From Spirillospora albida (GTDB lineage Bacteria > Actinomycetota > Actinomycetes > Streptosporangiales > Streptosporangiaceae), in NCBI RefSeq assembly GCF_000718255.1, contig NZ_JOFJ01000016.1, forward strand, positions 62,001 to 126,000: DNA of 64,000 bases. Reading direction: 5' to 3'. Within the stretch, counting starts at the first letter, position 1. Every line of letters begins with the position of its first letter. The notes under the pieces were generated by a model. That model saw only the letters and a program-made list of their open reading frames with translations, was not told the origin of the DNA and made no database searches. Below are positions 25,991-35,694 of this stretch, piece after piece. The position numbers and the translations under genes are program-made.

Positions 25991-28900
25991 GGGTCCTCCC
26001 CGAAGGCCGTCTGGATGAGGCGCTTGCCCGCGCGGCGGTCCACATGGGTGCCGCGGCCCGGCGGCAGCAGGCTCGGCCGGACGTCGAACAGGTTCCCCTC
26101 GTCCTTGTTGCCCGACATGATCAGCGCCGGGCTGGCCATGTCCTTGAGCCGCTGCAGGATCGGGTCGAACATGGCGCGGCCCGCGCCGCCCATCGTCCGT
26201 GAGATCACCAGGTGCATGCCGATGTCCCGGGCCTGCGGCAGCAGCTCGGCGAGCTGAGCCATCGGGTTCCCGGACGGGGTCGCCACCAGGTCGTAGTCGT
26301 CCACGACCAGGAACAGCTCCGACCCGCTCCACCACGACCTGTTGCGCAGCTGCTCGGGCGTCAGGTCGGACGGCGGAAGCCGGTTGACGAGGGCGCCGTG
26401 CACGTCCTTCATCAGCCCGGCCGCCGCCGTGGACGACGCGGCGAACCCGATGACGTGCTCGCTCTCCGCCGAGTCCAGCAGCGCGCGCCGGTAGTCCAGC
26501 ATGATGATCCGGGCCTCGGCGGTGGTGTACCGCTCCTTGATCGACTCGACGATGATCCGCAGCAGGTTCGACTTGCCGCACTCGTTGTCGCCGAGGACGA
26601 CGAAGTGCGGGTCGTTGTCGAAGTCCAGCAGGACGGGGGACAGGGTGTCCTCGTCGATGCCGATCGGGATCCGCTTGCCGGTCTCGGTCAGCGACGGCAG
26701 CGAGGTGCGGGGCAGCAGATCCGGCAGCATCCGCACCGGCGGCGCCGACGGGCGGCCCTGCCAGCCGGCCCGCACCGTCTCCACCAGCTGCCGGACGCCG
26801 TCGGACAGATCGCCCGCCGAGGTCCGGCCGTCGACGCGGGGAAGCGCGCCGAGGAAGTGGAGGCCCTCGCGCGTGATGCCGCGGCCGGGCCGGCCCTCCG
26901 GCACGTTGAGGGCGAGCTTCCGGTCCATCTCCGACTCGTACGGGTCACCGAGCTTGAGCTCCAGCTTCGTGCCGAGCAGGTCGCGGATCGTCAGCCGGAA
27001 CTCCGACCACTTGTTCGTCGCGGCGATCACGTGGATGCCGTAGCCGAGGCCGCGCGCGGCGAGGTCGGTGACCGTCGCCTCGACCGCCTCGAACTCCTGC
27101 CGGACGGTCAGCCAGTTGTCCACGACGAGGAAGACGTCCCCGAAACCGTCCCCGGCGATCTCCCCTTCGGCGCGCATGCGGCGGTAGGTGCCGATCGAGT
27201 CGATGCCCCGCTCGGTGAAGAACCGCTCCCGCGACTCCAGCAGGCCGGACACCTCAGCCACCGTGCGGCGGACCCGGTCGGGGTCGAGCCGGCTCGCGAC
27301 ACCGCCGATGTGCGGCAGCTCGGCCAGCGGCGCCAGCGAGCCGCCGCCGAAGTCGAGGCAGTAGAACTGCACCTCCTGAGGGGTGTGCATCAGAGCCAGC
27401 GACAGGACGATCGTGCGCAGCAGCGTCGACTTGCCGGACTGCGGGTTGCCCGCCACCCCGATGTGCCCGGCCGAACCGGACAGGTCCAGCCACATCGGGT
27501 CGCGGCGCTGGTCGAAGGGCTTGTCGACGATCCCGGCGAACGCGTGCAGCCGGCCGCGGCCGTCCCAGCCGGCGGTGGTGAAGCCGAACTCGGGGGTCTG
27601 CTGGAGGTTCGGCAGCACCTGGTCGAGTGTCGACGGCTCCTCCAGCGGCGGCAGCCAGATCTGGTGCGGCGGCGGGCCGTGCCCGGCCAGCTGCTTCACG
27701 ACCAGGTCGAACAGGCTGATCTGCGGGCCGTCCTCCTCCTGCCGCCGCTGCCGCTGCCGCTCCTGCTGGTGCATCTGCGGCGCCACGTAGGCGGGCGTGA
27801 ACGGGACGATCTGCGCCGGCTGCCGCGGTCCGTCCGGCGTCCGCTGCGGCTGGTCCTCGTCCGGCTTGTACGGCCCGGACACGTAGGCGGCACGGAACCG
27901 GGTCATCGTCTCGGTGCCGATCTTCAGGTACCCGTTGCCGGGCGCCTGCGGCAGTTCGTAGGCGTCGGGCACGCCCAGCACGACCCGGGACTCCGCGGCC
28001 GAGAACGTCCGCAGGCCGATCCGGTAGGACAGGTGCGTGTCCAGGCCGCGCAGCTTCCCCTCCTCCAGCCGCTGCGACGCGAGCAGCAGGTGGACGCCCA
28101 GCGAGCGCCCCAGCCGGCCGATCATCACGAACAGCTCCGCGAAGTCGGGCTTCGCCGACAGCAGCTCGGAGAACTCGTCCAGCACCACGAACAGCGTCGG
28201 CATCGGCTTGAGCGGCGCGCCCTGCTCGCGGGCCTTCTCGTAGTCGCGCAGCGAGGCGTAGTTGCCCGCCGCCCGGAGCCATTCCTGCCGGCGCACCATC
28301 TCGCCGTGCAGCGCGTCGTACATGCGGTCGACGAGCGGCAGCTCGTCCTCCAGGTTCGTGATGATGGCCGACACGTGCTGGAGGCCGTCCATGCCGAGGA
28401 ACGTCGCACCGCCCTTGAAGTCGACCAGGACGAAGTTCAGCACCTCCGACGAGTGCGTCATCGCCAGGCCCAGGACGAGCGTCCGCAGCAGCTCCGACTT
28501 GCCGGAACCGGTCGCGCCGATGCACAGGCCGTGCGGGCCGTAGCCGCCCTGCGCCGCCTCCTTGATGTCGAGTTCGATCGGCTGGCCGTCGGCGTCCAGC
28601 CCGATCGGCACCCGCAGCCGGTTGCGCGGGGCCCGCGGCCCCCACGCCTGCCGCGCGTCGATCCGGGCCGGGTCGGGCACGCCGAGGAGCGTCGTCAGCG
28701 TCGTCGCCGCCGAGAGCGCGTCCATCTCGGGACCGGACGCGGCGCTGGCCCGCAGCGGCGCGAGCTGCCGCGCCAGCCCGTCCGCCTGCGCGTACCCGAA
28801 CTGGTCGGGACGGCCGAGGGAGCTCGGGACGTCCTTGCCGGTGCGGTCACGGCGCAGCATCGCCATCTTGCCGGGCGCTACCCGCAGCCGCAGCATCGTG

Positions 28901-29961
28901 CTGTCGGCGGTCGGCGCGACCTGCCCGGTCAGGTCGATCACGCAGACGCCCTGGATGCCGTCCGATCCGATCTGGGAGTCGGGGGTGACGGCACCGCCGT
29001 CCACGATCACCACGTGGTAGGGCAGGTCGTCCTGCTGCAGGCCGGGCCTGAACCTCGAACGGTCCTTCACCTCGTTGCCGAGCATCCGCTCCAGCTCGGA
29101 GAGACCGCCCGCCATCAGGCGCACCGGGCCCGCCGCGTCCGTCACCGTCGGGTGCATCGCGTGCGGCAGCCACTTCACGAAGTCCCAGTGCGGCATCGCC
29201 TCCGCCGACGCGCACACGCTGACGCGCAGGTCGTCCGGCGAGTGGAACGAGCAGAGCTGCGCCACCATCGAGCGGACCATGCCGCGCACCGCGTCCGGGT
29301 CGCCCATCGGCAGGATCCGCGCGAACGACGGCATCGACACCGCCACCGGCAGGTTCGGCACGGTCGAGTGCGCCCGGACGAACCGGCGCAGCGCGCCCGC
29401 CGTCATCGGCTCCAGATCCTCCACCGGCCGGGTCTCCGGCGGGATCAGCTGGACGGCGAGCTTCTGCGGCCCGGTGCCGATCCGCACGTTCCCGAAGTCG
29501 GCGTCGGTGGGCCGGCGCTCCCAGATGCGCGCGCTCATCACCAGGGACCAGAGCGAGTCCGGCGGCGGGCTGTTCCACTCCAGCGCCTCGCGCTGCTGCT
29601 CGGCGGCCCGCCGCACCTTGCGGCGCGCCTGCGACAGGTAGCGGAAGTAGTCGCGGCGCGCCCCGTTCAGCTTGAACTTGCGCTCCCCCGAGCCCCGCGC
29701 CAGCTGCCCGATCATCATGCCGCCCATGGCCAGCGCCATGCCGCCACTGCTGATCATCATGAGCGGGCTGCGGGTGCCGCCGCCGAGGAACATCAGCCCC
29801 ATCATGAGCGGCATCACGGCCATCGGCAGGTACATGAGCACGTTCTGCAGGCCGCCGCTCTGCTGCTCCGGGATCTCCGGCGGGGACTCCAGCAGCAGCT
29901 CGCCCTTGGGGGTCGGGGGCGGCTTGCGGCGTTCCTTGCGCCGGACGAGGATCGTGCTCAC
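25981..29961 (-). CDS. eccC: Type VII secretion ATPase EccC (single-chain, FtsK/SpoIIIE type)
   Basis: A 1,326-residue motor of the ESX machine that recognises WXG100 substrates. Two membrane helices (about 40-85) are followed by three ATPase domains: D1 Walker A GATGSGKSE near 480 with VVLDEFSEL, D2 GNPQSGKST near 837 with VVDN, and D3 GDNECGKSN near 1124 with VVDDYD. D1 looks fully competent and the others diverge, as is usual. GTG 29961 follows GGAGG by nine bases. It is divergent from eccD-eccB and convergent with mycosin 1. It is a fused EccCab form, as in most non-mycobacterial actinobacteria. Confidence 0.96.
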   Translation of the reverse strand: MSTILVRRKERRKPPPTPKGELLLESPPEIPEQQSGGLQNVLMYLPMAVMPLMMGLMFLGGGTRSPLMMISSGGMALAMGGMMIGQLARGSGERKFKLNGARRDYFRYLSQARRKVRRAAEQQREALEWNSPPPDSLWSLVMSARIWERRPTDADFGNVRIGTGPQKLAVQLIPPETRPVEDLEPMTAGALRRFVRAHSTVPNLPVAVSMPSFARILPMGDPDAVRGMVRSMVAQLCSFHSPDDLRVSVCASAEAMPHWDFVKWLPHAMHPTVTDAAGPVRLMAGGLSELERMLGNEVKDRSRFRPGLQQDDLPYHVVIVDGGAVTPDSQIGSDGIQGVCVIDLTGQVAPTADSTMLRLRVAPGKMAMLRRDRTGKDVPSSLGRPDQFGYAQADGLARQLAPLRASAASGPEMDALSAATTLTTLLGVPDPARIDARQAWGPRAPRNRLRVPIGLDADGQPIELDIKEAAQGGYGPHGLCIGATGSGKSELLRTLVLGLAMTHSSEVLNFVLVDFKGGATFLGMDGLQHVSAIITNLEDELPLVDRMYDALHGEMVRRQEWLRAAGNYASLRDYEKAREQGAPLKPMPTLFVVLDEFSELLSAKPDFAELFVMIGRLGRSLGVHLLLASQRLEEGKLRGLDTHLSYRIGLRTFSAAESRVVLGVPDAYELPQAPGNGYLKIGTETMTRFRAAYVSGPYKPDEDQPQRTPDGPRQPAQIVPFTPAYVAPQMHQQERQRQRRQEEDGPQISLFDLVVKQLAGHGPPPHQIWLPPLEEPSTLDQVLPNLQQTPEFGFTTAGWDGRGRLHAFAGIVDKPFDQRRDPMWLDLSGSAGHIGVAGNPQSGKSTLLRTIVLSLALMHTPQEVQFYCLDFGGGSLAPLAELPHIGGVASRLDPDRVRRTVAEVSGLLESRERFFTERGIDSIGTYRRMRAEGEIAGDGFGDVFLVVDNWLTVRQEFEAVEATVTDLAARGLGYGIHVIAATNKWSEFRLTIRDLLGTKLELKLGDPYESEMDRKLALNVPEGRPGRGITREGLHFLGALPRVDGRTSAGDLSDGVRQLVETVRAGWQGRPSAPPVRMLPDLLPRTSLPSLTETGKRIPIGIDEDTLSPVLLDFDNDPHFVVLGDNECGKSNLLRIIVESIKERYTTAEARIIMLDYRRALLDSAESEHVIGFAASSTAAAGLMKDVHGALVNRLPPSDLTPEQLRNRSWWSGSELFLVVDDYDLVATPSGNPMAQLAELLPQARDIGMHLVISRTMGGAGRAMFDPILQRLKDMASPALIMSGNKDEGNLFDVRPSLLPPGRGTHVDRRAGKRLIQTAFGEDPQG

Positions 29962-30130
29962 CTCGCGGGTACCTCCGGGAGCTCGTCCCCGGGCGACCGG
30001 GGAACAGGGGGACGGCCGACCCGCGGGATTCTCTTGATGTTGAGGTTGATTTAGCCTTGACGGCCGTCACATCCTAAGCTGCGCGTCGATCGGATCCATG
30101 CCTGATCTGACCTGAAGGACGGGAGCTCCC

Positions 30131-31531
30131 GTGAATTCGCCCGCCACGACCGAACTGTGCAGGGTCACCATCGTCGCGCCCAAGCGCCGCGTCGATGTCT
30201 CCCTGCCGGCCGACGTACCTCTCGCGCACATGCTCCCCACGTTGCTGCGGGCGGCCGGGGAGGACATGGCGGACGCGGGCCTCGCGCATTCCGGCTGGGT
30301 GCTGCAGCGCCTGGACGGCGAGCCGTTCGACACGTCCCAGACCACGACCGCGCTGGGCGTGCGGGACGGCGAGATCCTCTATTTCCGTCCGCGCATGGCG
30401 CAACTGCCCGAGATGTCGTTCGACGACGTCGCCGACGTGATCGCGTCCGGCATCCGGGAGCGCACCGACCGGTGGCGGCCCACCACGACCCGCTCGTTCG
30501 GGCTCGGCGCGGGCGCGGGCGCGCTCGTCACCGGGGCCGCCGTGATCGCCCTGTCCGGACCGCCGTGGATCGTCCCGGCCATCGCCGCCGGGATCGTCGC
30601 GCTCCTCACGCTCATCATGGCCGCGGTGCTGTCCCGTGCCGCCGGTGACTCGGGCGCGGGCGTGATACTCGGCTGGGCGGCGCTTCCGCACGCCTTCCTC
30701 GCCGGGCTGGCCGCGCCCGCCCGCGACGGCACCGGCCTGCCCGACCTCGGCGCCCCGCACCTGCTGGCCGCCTTCGGAGTCACGGCGCTCGCCGCGGTCA
30801 TCGCCGCGTTCGCCGTCGCGGACGGGCTCCCGGTCTTCCTCGGCATCGCGTTCGCCGCGTTCGTCGGTGCCGCCTGCGCTGGGGTCGGGTTCGCGTTCGA
30901 CGATCTGCCCGCCGCGGGTATCGCCGCGGTCGCCGCGGTCATCGTGATGATGTTCTTCGCCGCCGTGCCGTCGCTGTCGTTCAAGCTGGCGCGGATGCCG
31001 CTGCCGCCCGTCCCGAGCAGCGCCGAGGACCTGCGCCGCGACACCGAGACGGTGGACGGCCGGGAGGTGCTCACCCGCACCGCGGCCGCCGACCGGTTCT
31101 CCACCGGGCTGATCGCGGCGATCGCGCTGGTCGCCGCGGGGGCGATGCTCTTCCTGTTCGACTCCGGCGGCTGGACGGGCCCCACGACCACGGCGGTCAT
31201 GTCGCTGTCGCTGCTGCTGCGCGCCCGGATCTTCAAGGGCGTCGCGCAGCGCTCCTGGATGCTGGTCGTCGGGCTGTTCGGCCTCGTGCTCACCACGATC
31301 GGACTGGCCGCGCACGGGAGCCAGGTGCTGGCGCTCGCCGCCGCGCTCGTACCGCTGCTCCTGCTCGCCGGGATCGTCGTCGGCGTGACGCTGTGGCTCC
31401 CGGACCACCGTCCCACCCCGGTCTGGGGCCGGTGGGGGGACATCCTCGACATGATGGTGATGATCTCGCTGATCCCGCTCGCGCTCGCGGTGCTCGACGT
31501 GTACTCCCGCGTCCGCGGGCTGGCCGGGTGA
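30131..31531 (+). CDS. eccD: Type VII secretion membrane protein EccD
   Basis: A 466-residue core membrane component. The N-terminal ubiquitin-like domain (about 1-95, CRVTIVAPKRRVDVSLPADV) precedes about eleven membrane helices with a cytosolic loop near 290-320 (LARMPLPPVPSSAEDL). GTG 30131 follows GGGAG by six bases. It is divergent from eccC across 169 bases, and eccB begins seven bases after its stop. TAAGCT at 30075-30080 could be a -10 for this operon, but I cannot find a matching -35. Confidence 0.94.
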   Translation: MNSPATTELCRVTIVAPKRRVDVSLPADVPLAHMLPTLLRAAGEDMADAGLAHSGWVLQRLDGEPFDTSQTTTALGVRDGEILYFRPRMAQLPEMSFDDVADVIASGIRERTDRWRPTTTRSFGLGAGAGALVTGAAVIALSGPPWIVPAIAAGIVALLTLIMAAVLSRAAGDSGAGVILGWAALPHAFLAGLAAPARDGTGLPDLGAPHLLAAFGVTALAAVIAAFAVADGLPVFLGIAFAAFVGAACAGVGFAFDDLPAAGIAAVAAVIVMMFFAAVPSLSFKLARMPLPPVPSSAEDLRRDTETVDGREVLTRTAAADRFSTGLIAAIALVAAGAMLFLFDSGGWTGPTTTAVMSLSLLLRARIFKGVAQRSWMLVVGLFGLVLTTIGLAAHGSQVLALAAALVPLLLLAGIVVGVTLWLPDHRPTPVWGRWGDILDMMVMISLIPLALAVLDVYSRVRGLAG

Positions 31532-31538
31532 CGCGCTG

Positions 31539-32981
31539 ATGCAGAACCGGCGGGATCTCTACCAGGCGCATCGCCTGATGACGCAGCGGGTCGGGCTGGC
31601 ACTGCTGCAGGGCGAGCCCGACATCGCCGAATCGCCGATGCGGCGGCTGTCGGTCGGGGCGTTCGCCGGCCTCATGGTCGGGCTGCTGATCGTCGCGGTG
31701 TTCGGCATCTGGGGGATCCTGTCCCCGGGCGGCGCCAAGGGTTTGGACAAGCCCGGCAAGCTCCTCATCGAGAAGGAGACCGGGACCAAGTACATCTACG
31801 ACGCGAACACCAAGAAGATGTTCCCGGTCGCGAACTACGCGTCCGCGCTGCTGGCCCTCGACTCCGACAGCGCGCCGGAGCGGCGGAGCGTCTCCCGCAA
31901 GTCGCTGGCCAAGTTCGAGCGCGGCGCGATGATCGGCATTCCGGGCGCACCGGACTCCCTGCCCGCCGACGATCAGCTGATCCGCGGGCCATGGTCGGTA
32001 TGCACCCGCGAGGCCGCGGGGCCGACCGGTGTGAAGCGCCAGATCACCGCCCTCGCGGCCGGTCAGAAGGTCGGCGGGCGGCGGCTCGCCGACACCGAGG
32101 CCATCGTCGTCCAGACCGGCGGCACCCCCTGGGTGGTCTGGAAGGACCACCGCATGCAGCTGACCGTCCCGGCGGACCAGGTTCCGGCGCTGACGGGCGG
32201 CCCCGGCGCCGCCGAGGTCCCGGCGACATGGCTGAACGCGATCCCCGCCGCGGGCAACTTCGGCTCGCCGAACGTGCCCGACCGCGGCAGGGCGGTACCG
32301 GGCCCCCGGGGCGGGACCGCCCGCGTCGGCCAGGTGTTCAAGGCCGACACCGGAGCCGGTGGGCAGGCGCTCTGGTACGTGATGCTGGCCGACGGACTCT
32401 CCCAGATCAACGAGACGCAGGCGCAGCTCCTGCTCCGCGACGTCGCCACAGCCACCGCGTATCCGGGTGAGCAGGCCCGGCCGCTGCCCACGGACGTCCC
32501 GTCCGCGCAGCAGCGGGCCTCCCGGACGCGGCTGCTGGACAACAGCCTGCCGCCGAAACTGCCCGCGTTCGTCTCCTGGGAGCCCGTCCGGCCGCTGTGC
32601 TCGGTGTTCCCTGTCGGGTCCGCCGCCGCGCAGTTGACGGTGGGCGGCAGGCTCCCGGCACCGTCCGCGGGAGTCCTCGGCTCGGGAAGCGCCGGCTCGT
32701 CCGGCAGCGTCGACCAGATGGTGCTGCCGCCCGGCGGCGCGGCCCTGATGAGCCTGGTGCCCGCCGGCGGCGACACCGCCCAGGGCGGTTCGGGATCGCT
32801 GTCACTGGTCAACGACCAGGGGATCCGGTTCGCCCTGCCGTCCGCCGAGGTGGCCAAGAAACTCGGCTACGACGCTGGAAAGGCCGCCCCCGTCCCTTCC
32901 AGCGTGATCCACCTCATCCCGCAGGGTCCGGCTCTGGACCCCGCCCTTGCACGCAAGCCGGTTTCCATACCACGGACATAG
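31539..32981 (+). CDS. eccB: Type VII secretion protein EccB
   Basis: A 480-residue component. The short cytosolic start has the EccB hallmark RRDLYQAHRLMTQRVGLALLQGEPD. It is followed by a membrane helix (about 43-66) and a large extracytoplasmic domain with internal repeats. ATG 31539 directly defines the hallmark. It lies seven bases after eccD, so the two are co-transcribed. An inverted repeat overlaps the stop codon. Confidence 0.94.
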   Translation: MQNRRDLYQAHRLMTQRVGLALLQGEPDIAESPMRRLSVGAFAGLMVGLLIVAVFGIWGILSPGGAKGLDKPGKLLIEKETGTKYIYDANTKKMFPVANYASALLALDSDSAPERRSVSRKSLAKFERGAMIGIPGAPDSLPADDQLIRGPWSVCTREAAGPTGVKRQITALAAGQKVGGRRLADTEAIVVQTGGTPWVVWKDHRMQLTVPADQVPALTGGPGAAEVPATWLNAIPAAGNFGSPNVPDRGRAVPGPRGGTARVGQVFKADTGAGGQALWYVMLADGLSQINETQAQLLLRDVATATAYPGEQARPLPTDVPSAQQRASRTRLLDNSLPPKLPAFVSWEPVRPLCSVFPVGSAAAQLTVGGRLPAPSAGVLGSGSAGSSGSVDQMVLPPGGAALMSLVPAGGDTAQGGSGSLSLVNDQGIRFALPSAEVAKKLGYDAGKAAPVPSSVIHLIPQGPALDPALARKPVSIPRT

Positions 32982-32993
32982 TGATCGTGGTAT
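32967..32993. promoter_or_regulatory. Perfect inverted repeat across the eccB stop codon
   Basis: ATACCACG (32967-32974) and CGTGGTAT (32986-32993) are perfect complements with an 11-base centre. AT-rich ends and the lack of a T-run suggest an operator as readily as a terminator. It lies 33 bases before the putative WXG100 promoter. Confidence 0.45.
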
Positions 32994-33025
32994 ACATCAC
33001 AGGAACGTGACTGTCATCATTTGCG

Positions 33026-33055
33026 TCGACATAGACGCACAGTAAGACCTAAGAT
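33026..33055 (+). promoter_or_regulatory. Putative promoter of the WXG100 operon
   Basis: TCGACA (33026-33031) and TAAGAT (33050-33055) are 18 bases apart, about 100 bases before the first WXG100 gene, in an otherwise gene-free 174-base gap. Confidence 0.45.
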
Positions 33056-33155
33056 CAAGGCTATTTCGTGTCGTCAGGAGTGCTCCCCGGCCGGCCGACA
33101 GCGGGCCGCCCCTTCTCTCCTGGGGCGCGACCAGAATCGCTACGGAGGTGACACT

Positions 33156-33476
33156 GTGGGGGACCAGTCCGCAGTCGACAGAGCCGCAATGCAGCAGGCC
33201 GCGACCCGCATCGAGGACTCCGCGGGCATCGTCAAGGGCCTGCAGAGCAAGCTCGAAGGCCACAAGTCCCAGCTCATGTCCGGCTGGGCCGGTAACGCCG
33301 CGGTGTCGTTCGACCGGGTCTTCAACGAGTTCCAGACCGAGATGAACAAGGTCCGGTCCGCTCTCGAGGGAATGCACCAGAAGCTCGTCCAGACGAAGAT
33401 CGTCTACGAGAGCAAGGAGCAGGAGCAGCAGGACGCGGTCAACAAGATCAACCAGCTGCTCAACGGCGCCACCTGA
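33156..33476 (+). CDS. WXG100 family ESX substrate (first of pair)
   Basis: A 106-residue helical-hairpin protein of the EsxA/EsxB superfamily. The turn motif is SGWAGNAA (W-x-G), and the C-terminal part is helical and Gln/Lys-rich (KEQEQQDAVNKINQLL). GTG 33156 has GGAGG seven bases upstream; the earlier open codons are leader. It probably heterodimerises with the next gene product, 44 bases downstream, and is exported by EccC. Confidence 0.9.
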   Translation: MGDQSAVDRAAMQQAATRIEDSAGIVKGLQSKLEGHKSQLMSGWAGNAAVSFDRVFNEFQTEMNKVRSALEGMHQKLVQTKIVYESKEQEQQDAVNKINQLLNGAT

Positions 33477-33520
33477 TCGAGGCCCCCTCCTCCCGCCCCC
33501 CGAGATAAAGGACTCCCAAA

Positions 33521-33817
33521 GTGAGCGACAGCTACACCAAGGCCAATTTCGGCGCGATGCAGCAGGCCCAGGCCGACTTCACCCTGGCCTACCGCGCACT
33601 CGTCGACGAGCTCGACGACCTGGAGAAGACCCTCGAGAGCCAGCTCGCCCAGTGGGAGGGCGGCGCGCAGGGTGCCTACTGGGACGCCAAGCGCCAGTGG
33701 GACACGGCCGCGGCCCACATCGGACAGGTGCTGAGCCAGCTCGGCGTCGTCATCGGCGAGGCCCACAGCAACTACACCGGTGCCGAGCGCGCGAACCTGA
33801 ACATCTGGTCGGGCTGA
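33521..33817 (+). CDS. WXG100 family ESX substrate (second of pair)
   Basis: A 98-residue WXG100 protein with the turn AQWEGGAQGAYW (W-E-G) at the centre and no signal peptide. AAAGGA precedes GTG 33521. It is the natural partner of the upstream WXG100 protein. A 12-bp hairpin follows and may limit transcription into the downstream genes, giving high expression of the small pair. Confidence 0.9.
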   Translation: MSDSYTKANFGAMQQAQADFTLAYRALVDELDDLEKTLESQLAQWEGGAQGAYWDAKRQWDTAAAHIGQVLSQLGVVIGEAHSNYTGAERANLNIWSG

Positions 33818-33834
33818 CCGACCGCGCAGTCCGT

Positions 33835-33868
33835 CCACGTCGTGCGGCCCACGGGTCGCACGACGTGG
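33835..33868 (+). terminator. Hairpin after the WXG100 pair
   Basis: CCACGTCGTGCG (33835-33846) pairs perfectly with CGCACGACGTGG (33857-33868) around 10 bases. No T-run follows. Its place suggests partial termination between the WXG100 pair and the larger genes. Confidence 0.65.
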
Positions 33869-33921
33869 CGCGACACGGCCATGCCGGGGACCAGACGTGA
33901 CGCGCCAGTGAGGGTGAGCGA

Positions 33922-34521
33922 ATGGGCGACGAATTCCATCTGACAGACGAGCAACTCAAGAAGGTCCAGTACACCGAGTACGTGGGCGGCGGACACGGCG
34001 CCCCGCCGGCCGAGATCAAGGTCAACGGGCTCACCCAGGACCAGTGGGACGACCTGCCGGAATGGCGGCAGCGCCAGCTGTACTACGAGTACAGCACCGG
34101 AGCCGACGCGGGCAAGTGGGACGACCCGAAGAACGCCCTTCCGCGCGGTACGCAGCCGGAGCGCGGAGAGTGGAAGGCGCAGGCCAAGGACGGCTACGAC
34201 GTCGACCCGGCCGAGCTCCGGAAACTCGCCAACGACATGAAGTACAAGCTCGACATCTGGAAGCGGAAGATCAACCAGGTCGGCGCCACCAACATCACCA
34301 CGAAAGACCTCGGCGACACCAAGGGGTCGGACAAGTTCGTCGAGGTCGCGACCGCCAGCAAAACCGGCTTCCAGCAGTACATCAGCTCGATCGAAACGGC
34401 CTACAACGCCGTGATCGGCAAGTTGAGAGCGACCGCGGACCAGTACGAGAACGCCCACAACAACACAAGCAAGAAGGTGGGCGATGTGGACCCGGGCTCG
34501 GGCGCCCCGGACCTCACGTGA
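33922..34521 (+). CDS. ESX-associated helical protein (199 aa)
   Basis: A 199-residue hydrophilic protein. The first 90 residues are Tyr/Trp-rich (LTQDQWDDLPEWRQRQLYYEY). Residues about 95-185 form a predicted long helical hairpin (DPAELRKLANDMKYKLDIWKR ... FQQYISSIETAYNAV), the shape of EspC/PE-like ESX partners. I do not recognise a named family. ATG 33922 follows a GAGGGTGAG stretch. It probably pairs with the next product, as PE-PPE-like proteins do. Confidence 0.72.
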   Translation: MGDEFHLTDEQLKKVQYTEYVGGGHGAPPAEIKVNGLTQDQWDDLPEWRQRQLYYEYSTGADAGKWDDPKNALPRGTQPERGEWKAQAKDGYDVDPAELRKLANDMKYKLDIWKRKINQVGATNITTKDLGDTKGSDKFVEVATASKTGFQQYISSIETAYNAVIGKLRATADQYENAHNNTSKKVGDVDPGSGAPDLT

Positions 34522-34545
34522 TCCCACGCCGGAAGGAGGGAACCA

Positions 34546-35694
34546 ATGGGTAAGGACAACGTTGAGCAATACCCCATCCGGGACGGGATGGCCTTCGGGA
34601 GCTACAGCTTCAACGACGAGAACTTCGAGGAAATCAAGAAGAAGCTGAGCAATCTCAACCCCGCTGCCGTCGGGAACGCCGGCACCGCCTACAAGGAAGC
34701 TGCCGAAGTCCTCGCGGAAATGACCGACCTGCTGCAGAACGATTATGCGAAGCGCATCGTGAAGCACTGGCAGGGCAAAGTCGCGCAGGAGGCCCTCGAC
34801 CAGCTGGGGAAGGTCTACAAGACGGCCGGCCAGCTCTCGGACGACAGCCACCGCAACGCCCAGCTCTACACGTGGTACAAGACCAACATCCTTGACTGGT
34901 ACCACACGACCGGCAAGACCATGGAGGACGGCTACATCAACACGGACGGCGACGACGATGCCGCCCGCAAGTTGATGCAGAAGTTCAACGCCCGGATGAA
35001 CGAGGCGTTCGAAGGTCATCCGCTCAAGATCACGAAGGACCTGCCCGCAGGGCTCGGTACCGGTGGCGATGATCCGCGCACTCCGGGGCCCGGCCCAGGG
35101 GGGCCCGGCGGCCTTCCCAAGGGTGGGGGCGGGGGCGGCGGCCTTTCTCCTGGAAGCTCCAGCTTCCCGACCACCGATGGTGCGGGGAACCTGCCCCGCG
35201 GCGACAGTGCCGGGCGCTTCGCACCCGGTGGGCCAGGAGGCTCCAACCCGTTCGCACCGGGTGAAGTGAGCCCGTTCAATCCCCCAGGTGGCAATGGACC
35301 GCACCTTCCGCCGGGCTCCGGTGTGGACGGCGGCCCGTTCGGCGGTACCCCGAAGACCGACCTGTCGAGTTTTCCCGGCGGGGGCGGCGGCGGACTCCCG
35401 GGCGGTGGCGCAGGTGGCGGGTTCGGTGCCGACCCAGGCGGCTTCGGCGGTGCCGGTGCTGGCGCCGGTGGAGGCATCGGTGCCGGTGGTCCCGGTGCGG
35501 GACCGGGCCTGGGTGGCGCGGGCCGTAACGCGGCCGGGATGCGCGGTGGGATGCCGATGGGCGGCATGCCCATGGCGCCTGGCGGCGGCCAGGGCGGCGG
35601 GCAGAACGAGGAACGCGAGCGCAACACGTGGCTGACCGAGGACGAGGATGTTTGGGGTGCCGATGACGACACGGCTCCTCCCGTCATCGGTTGA
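34546..35694 (+). CDS. ESX-associated protein with WXG-like head and Gly/Pro-rich tail
   Basis: A 382-residue protein. Residues about 25-165 are helical with a W-x-G turn (VKHWQGKVAQEALDQLG). Residues about 170-360 are a Gly/Pro-rich low-complexity tail, and the end is acidic (WLTEDEDVWGADDDT). The architecture resembles PPE-like substrates of ESX systems, though the PPE motif itself is absent. A strong GGAGG precedes ATG 34546, 24 bases after the 199-aa gene. Its partner is probably that gene's product. Confidence 0.74.
   Translation: MGKDNVEQYPIRDGMAFGSYSFNDENFEEIKKKLSNLNPAAVGNAGTAYKEAAEVLAEMTDLLQNDYAKRIVKHWQGKVAQEALDQLGKVYKTAGQLSDDSHRNAQLYTWYKTNILDWYHTTGKTMEDGYINTDGDDDAARKLMQKFNARMNEAFEGHPLKITKDLPAGLGTGGDDPRTPGPGPGGPGGLPKGGGGGGGLSPGSSSFPTTDGAGNLPRGDSAGRFAPGGPGGSNPFAPGEVSPFNPPGGNGPHLPPGSGVDGGPFGGTPKTDLSSFPGGGGGGLPGGGAGGGFGADPGGFGGAGAGAGGGIGAGGPGAGPGLGGAGRNAAGMRGGMPMGGMPMAPGGGQGGGQNEERERNTWLTEDEDVWGADDDTAPPVIG

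Noticed and set aside
26212..30054. Long open frame antisense to eccC
   Set aside because: Arg/Val/His-rich, no motifs; eccC on the other strand has three ATPase motifs in frame.
30057..30080. TTGACG and TAAGCT as a promoter for eccD
   Set aside because: The spacing is only 12 bases; TAAGCT may still be a -10 but no suitable -35 was found.
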